NCBI GenBank assembly: GCA_028287545.1
Contig: JAQBPL010000170.1
Coordinates: forward strand, 1 to 17,318
Direction of reading: 5' to 3'
Source of the DNA: Vulcanimicrobiota bacterium
GTDB lineage: Bacteria > Eremiobacterota > Eremiobacteria > Baltobacterales > Baltobacteraceae
Length of the DNA: 17,318 nt
The number at the start of each line of letters is the position of its first letter. Position 1 is the first letter of the stretch. A program made the translations under genes and the position numbers. The notes under the pieces were generated by a model. The model was not told the origin of the DNA and searched no databases. It worked only from the letters and a program-made list of their open reading frames with translations. Below, piece after piece: positions 15,349 to 17,318 of the stretch.

Positions 15349-15666
15349 ACTTTCGCGATTACGCGAAAAGGGCAGTCGCCCTCGAGCGGATCGGAGCCGG
15401 GCGCGTCCGCGAGCGGTGCCGCGCGGGCTCGCGGCGCGGCGGAACTGTAAAGGCCGCGTATAGACGGCCGGCTGTCGCTGCGGGGCGTCGTGGGTCCGCT
15501 TCGCCCACCGGTTGTCGCGCTCGCCGCGTCGTGTAAAGCCGCCGGCACGCCGCGCGGCTCGATGCGATCTTCGTCCGCTGCGCGCGTTTCGCGGCCGTCG
15601 CAATTGCGTGGGGCCCAGCCGCACGATACGCTCGACGGCGCGTTCCGATTCCCGCACCATGATGTG
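15349..15666. other. 318-bp intergenic region
   Basis: No gene is supported here: open frames on both strands are low-complexity, Arg/Ala-rich and lack ribosome binding sites. The region contains a hairpin directly after the EAL stop (15351-15368), the words TGTAAAG at about 15445 and 15532, a GGCCG/CGGCC dyad around CGTATAGA, and presumably the promoter of the secreted protein gene, although no clear -35/-10 pair was recognised. Confidence 0.5.
15351..15368. terminator. hairpin after the EAL gene
   Basis: TTTCGCG (15351-15357) and CGCGAAA (15362-15368) form a perfect 7-bp stem around ATTA, two bases past the TAA of the PAS-EAL gene. No T tract follows on the plus strand, so termination is possible but unproven; it may act as a 3' stabilising hairpin. 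Confidence 0.4.
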
Positions 15667-16056
15667 GTGATCTCCGTCCGCGCACTCTGTGTGACACTTG
15701 CCGCCATCGCGCTCACCGCGCCGGCGGTTGCGACGGCGTCACCCGTCGCGTCGTTCTCGGTCGCCGTCACGCGCAGCGCTTCCGGCATCCTCGCCGTCAG
15801 CGAGAGCGACCGCGGCACGCTGGTGATCTCCGGATCGCTCTCACCGAGCGCGAACGGCGCGGCGATCGTCGGCGTGTACGCGCCGGTCGTATCGGCGGGC
15901 GCCGCACGGGCGTCGCTGCTTTCAACGACGCGCCGGCCGGACGGAATGGTCGTCGTCGACGCGCGCCTCGGCGTCGCGGTCCTGCTCGATGCGCTCGCGC
16001 CCGGTGCAGAGCGCTACGCGGCCGGCGATCTCACGGTCGTCGTGAGCGCGACGTGA
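15667..16056 (+). CDS. small secreted protein of unknown function
   Basis: The predicted product is about 129 residues. It starts with a basic residue and hydrophobic core (VRALCVTLAAIALTAPAV) ending in ATASP, a good signal-peptidase I site near residues 21-24. The mature part is Ala/Val/Ser-rich with alternating hydrophobic residues, suggesting a small beta domain; no family is recognised. The open frame begins at 15490 but the upstream 59 codons look noncoding. GTG at 15667 (or the GTG just before at 15664) is chosen because it places the signal peptide at the N-terminus; no Shine-Dalgarno sequence is visible. Codon pattern after the start is consistent with coding. It lies 50 bp before the metallopeptidase gene on the same strand. 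Confidence 0.55.
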   Translation: MISVRALCVTLAAIALTAPAVATASPVASFSVAVTRSASGILAVSESDRGTLVISGSLSPSANGAAIVGVYAPVVSAGAARASLLSTTRRPDGMVVVDARLGVAVLLDALAPGAERYAAGDLTVVVSAT

Positions 16057-16106
16057 ACCACTCTCGCGCATAGGACCGCGCCGAACGGTTCCAGTACCGC
16101 TCATGC

Positions 16107-16490
16107 ATGAGAAACGGTGAGCTGAGCCGGGCGGAATTCGAGCGCGTCGTCGATGAGGCGTTGGAATCGCTGCCGAAGCGGTTCGCCGAAATGGTCGAGA
16201 ACGTCGTCATCGCGGTCGAGGAAGAGCCGAGCGATGAGGATCTCGAGAGCATCGACCACGACGGCGACGACGACGATGACGCCTCCGAACTGCTGGGGAT
16301 CTACCGCGGCGTGGCGCTAACCGAACGGTCGCACGACATGCAGCTGCTCCCCGACGAGATCGCCGTCTTTCGCGGGCCGATCAACCGCGTCGCGCGCACC
16401 CGCAGCGAGGCCGTACGCGAAGTCCGTGAGACCGTGATCCACGAACTCGGCCACTACTTCGGGCTGGACGACGACGAGATGCCGCACTAG
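16107..16490 (+). CDS. Zincin_1-type metallopeptidase family protein
   Basis: This 127-residue protein matches the small bacterial metallopeptidase-like family (Pfam Zincin_1). The N-terminal LSRAEFERVVDEALESLPKRF leads into a NVVIAVEEEPSDEDL segment, a central LLGIYRGVAL, and the zinc-binding HELGHYFGLDDDEM at 112-125 (H112, E113, H116 and an Asp after the Gly). Substrates of the family are unknown. A run of Asp (about 51-58) in the middle is unusually acidic. The ATG at 16107 starts the conserved N-terminus; no strong ribosome binding site is seen. The TAG stop at 16488-16490 is part of the left terminal inverted repeat of an inserted element, so the last residues of the original protein may have been replaced. 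Confidence 0.9.
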   Translation: MRNGELSRAEFERVVDEALESLPKRFAEMVENVVIAVEEEPSDEDLESIDHDGDDDDDASELLGIYRGVALTERSHDMQLLPDEIAVFRGPINRVARTRSEAVREVRETVIHELGHYFGLDDDEMPH

Positions 16491-16654
16491 CAGGTTGCTG
16501 AAAAACCCGCGGTGTCCGGATCGGGCCCGAATGTTTCGTCGAAACGAGGAGCGATGAGGGAGCAACGCCGTAGCGTTGTGACCGAAGAGCGACGAAGATT
16601 TCGGCGGAACAGGCGGGTTCGAGACGGCGCCGGGGGTTTTTCAGCAACCTGCTA
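16488..16654. mobile_element. 167-bp MITE-like element with 21-bp terminal inverted repeats
   Basis: Positions 16488-16508 and 16634-16654 are perfect 21-bp inverted repeats, with TAGCAGGTTGCTG as the outer part followed by AAAAACCC. The ends are flanked or terminated by TA, consistent with TA-target insertion. Inside, the arms stay similar but imperfect for about 40 more bases each, so the whole element can fold into one long hairpin. No coding capacity is present. It looks like a non-autonomous relative of an insertion sequence; the family was not identified. It sits between two convergent genes and may serve as a bidirectional terminator. Confidence 0.8.
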
Positions 16655-16669
16655 AGGCCGGCGGCCGGT

Positions 16670-17086
16670 TTAGCGGCCGGCAAAATAGCGGCGAATGAAG
16701 TCTGCGTACGGCGTCCCGGTGATCTCGAAGCCGGCGCCCGCGACCGCCTCGAGCGCGCCCTCTGCGCCCGTTCCGCCTTCACGTGCGGTGATGATAGCCG
16801 CCGCGACCGCGGCGCGCGTACCACCCGCTCAATGAATGAGGACCGGACCTTCGCTCGCCGAGATGGCCTCGCGCATGCGATCGATGTCCTCGTTCGTCAC
16901 GGTGTCGATCGTCCACGGAACGGACGTGTAAGCGACGTCGCTCCCCGCCAGCACCTCGCCCGTGACGTTGCCCGCTTCTTCGGCACCGCGAATGTTGACT
17001 ACGTGCCCGAAGCGGCCCGACATGAGCTCTTCGGGCGACGGCTGCCCGCCGACGGTGATGCCGCCGATGACGGCTTCGTTTTTCAT
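16670..17086 (-). CDS. DUF442 / beta-lactamase-hydrolase-like phosphatase-fold protein with in-frame TGA at the catalytic Cys (candidate selenoprotein)
   Basis: Read through one TGA, this is a 138-residue protein of the DUF442 family (dual-specificity phosphatase fold, found alone or fused to persulfide dioxygenases). The N-terminal ITVGGQPSPEEL and VVNIRGAEE, then SVPW and GPVLIH (80-85), are typical. Codon 86 (16829-16831) is TGA exactly where the family has the catalytic Cys; AGGTRAAVAAAI follows, completing the C-x4-R loop. The sequence then continues in frame with the usual EGALEAVAGAGF helix and YADFIRRYFAGR to TAA at 16670. A hairpin follows the TGA. The best explanation is selenocysteine insertion; a point nonsense mutation (pseudogene) or a sequencing error is the alternative. 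Read without recoding, the product would end at residue 85 (16829-17086) and lack its active site. The ATG at 17086 begins the conserved domain, with a weak ribosome binding site. Confidence 0.75.
16785..16831 (-). promoter_or_regulatory. SECIS-like hairpin following the in-frame TGA
   Basis: On the minus-strand mRNA, counting U of UGA as 1, bases 18-23 (CGCCGC) pair with 28-33 (GCGGCG) around a GGUC loop at 24-27. A lower stem pairs 4-12 with 40-47, with one bulged G and one G-U pair. The loop begins 20 nt after the UGA and has G in its first two positions, as bacterial SECIS elements require; the E. coli fdhF loop also contains GGUC. GC-rich DNA forms hairpins easily, so this is supportive only. 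Confidence 0.45.
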
Positions 17087-17164
17087 GCCGCGTGCTTCAC
17101 CGCGCCATCTCGCGACCCTCGCGAGCCGGACACGGATATCCCAAGCAAACGGAGAATTGGTTTT

Positions 17165-17318
17165 GTGATGCTTCCTCAAGCCGGCGCCGCGCGTGCCGTC
17201 CGCTTGTTCTTCGGGTTGCTGTTTCTCGTTCCGGCGATGATGGTCGCGTTCGGGATCGTCCTCATCGTGGCGGGATTCGTGCAGTCGCCCCACGACGGCG
17301 CCGCGGCTCGGACGTTCG
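17165..17318 (+). CDS. membrane protein, 5' end only (partial)
   Basis: The first 51 codons of a gene that runs off the window. After MMLPQAGAARAVR comes a strong membrane helix (LFFGLLFLVPAMMVAFGIVLIVAGF, two short runs), then a polar segment. GTG at 17165 has GGAG ten bases upstream and is preferred; ATG at 17168 is the alternative. It diverges from the DUF442 gene across 78 bp that must hold both promoters. The family is not recognised from this fragment. Confidence 0.65.
   Translation, partial: MMLPQAGAARAVRLFFGLLFLVPAMMVAFGIVLIVAGFVQSPHDGAAARTF

Noticed and set aside
15490..15666. Longer N-terminus for the small secreted protein
   Set aside because: It would bury the signal peptide at residue 60 and the added sequence looks noncoding.
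16829..16831. TGA as a sense codon across the whole genome (alternative code)
   Set aside because: Several clear genes in the window (copy B, SARP regulator, second TetR, lipoprotein, SET) stop at TGA at the proper family length.
17087..17293. Upstream extension of the DUF442 frame to 17293
   Set aside because: It is low-complexity His/Asp/Arg-rich sequence antisense to the membrane protein start; the domain begins at ATG 17086.

Overview
This window is GC-rich bacterial chromosomal DNA, densely packed with genes on both strands. No taxonomic marker gene is present. The GC bias, the many c-di-GMP enzymes and a large MalT-like ATPase carrying a SARP/BTAD DNA-binding end would fit a soil bacterium such as Candidatus Eremiobacterota, or another GC-rich phylum. 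That placement is inference only. No rRNA, tRNA or CRISPR array was seen.

Layout, left to right. (1) The 3' end of a DUF1579-like gene (+) meets, tail to tail, a tandem pair of membrane GGDEF-EAL proteins (-). Their catalytic halves are nearly identical and their sensor halves are diverged. (2) A minus-strand pair encodes a UdgX-type uracil-DNA glycosylase followed by an amidase-signature enzyme. (3) A minus-strand ArsR regulator and SRPBCC/AHSA1 protein form a unit with a visible promoter and a perfect palindromic operator. (4) A WHG-type TetR regulator (-) and a PhnB-like VOC protein (+) diverge around an imperfect palindrome. (5) A SET-domain protein overlaps, by ATGA, a 919-residue MalT-like ATPase/SARP regulator (+). 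(6) A lipoprotein is followed by a TetR regulator whose only well-placed start is ATT behind a GGAGG ribosome binding site. That gene overlaps, by GTGA, a PAS / degenerate GGDEF / intact EAL protein (+). (7) A small secreted protein and a Zincin_1-type metallopeptidase (+) follow. The metallopeptidase stop codon lies inside the terminal inverted repeat of a 167-bp MITE-like element. (8) On the minus strand lies a DUF442 (beta-lactamase-hydrolase-like) phosphatase/sulfurtransferase-fold gene, and the 5' end of a membrane protein gene (+) runs off the window.

The most striking observation is in the DUF442 gene. The codon for the expected catalytic Cys (HC-x4-R loop) is an in-frame TGA. Family-like sequence continues for 52 codons to a TAA, and a hairpin with a GGUC loop lies 20 nt after the TGA. 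This is the signature of a selenocysteine codon with a bacterial SECIS element, so the gene is a candidate new selenoprotein. A nonsense mutation or sequencing error is the alternative.

The main regulatory theme is c-di-GMP: two bifunctional membrane synthase/phosphodiesterase candidates plus one soluble PAS-linked phosphodiesterase, surrounded by one-component regulators (ArsR, two TetR, SARP) each beside a small effector gene.
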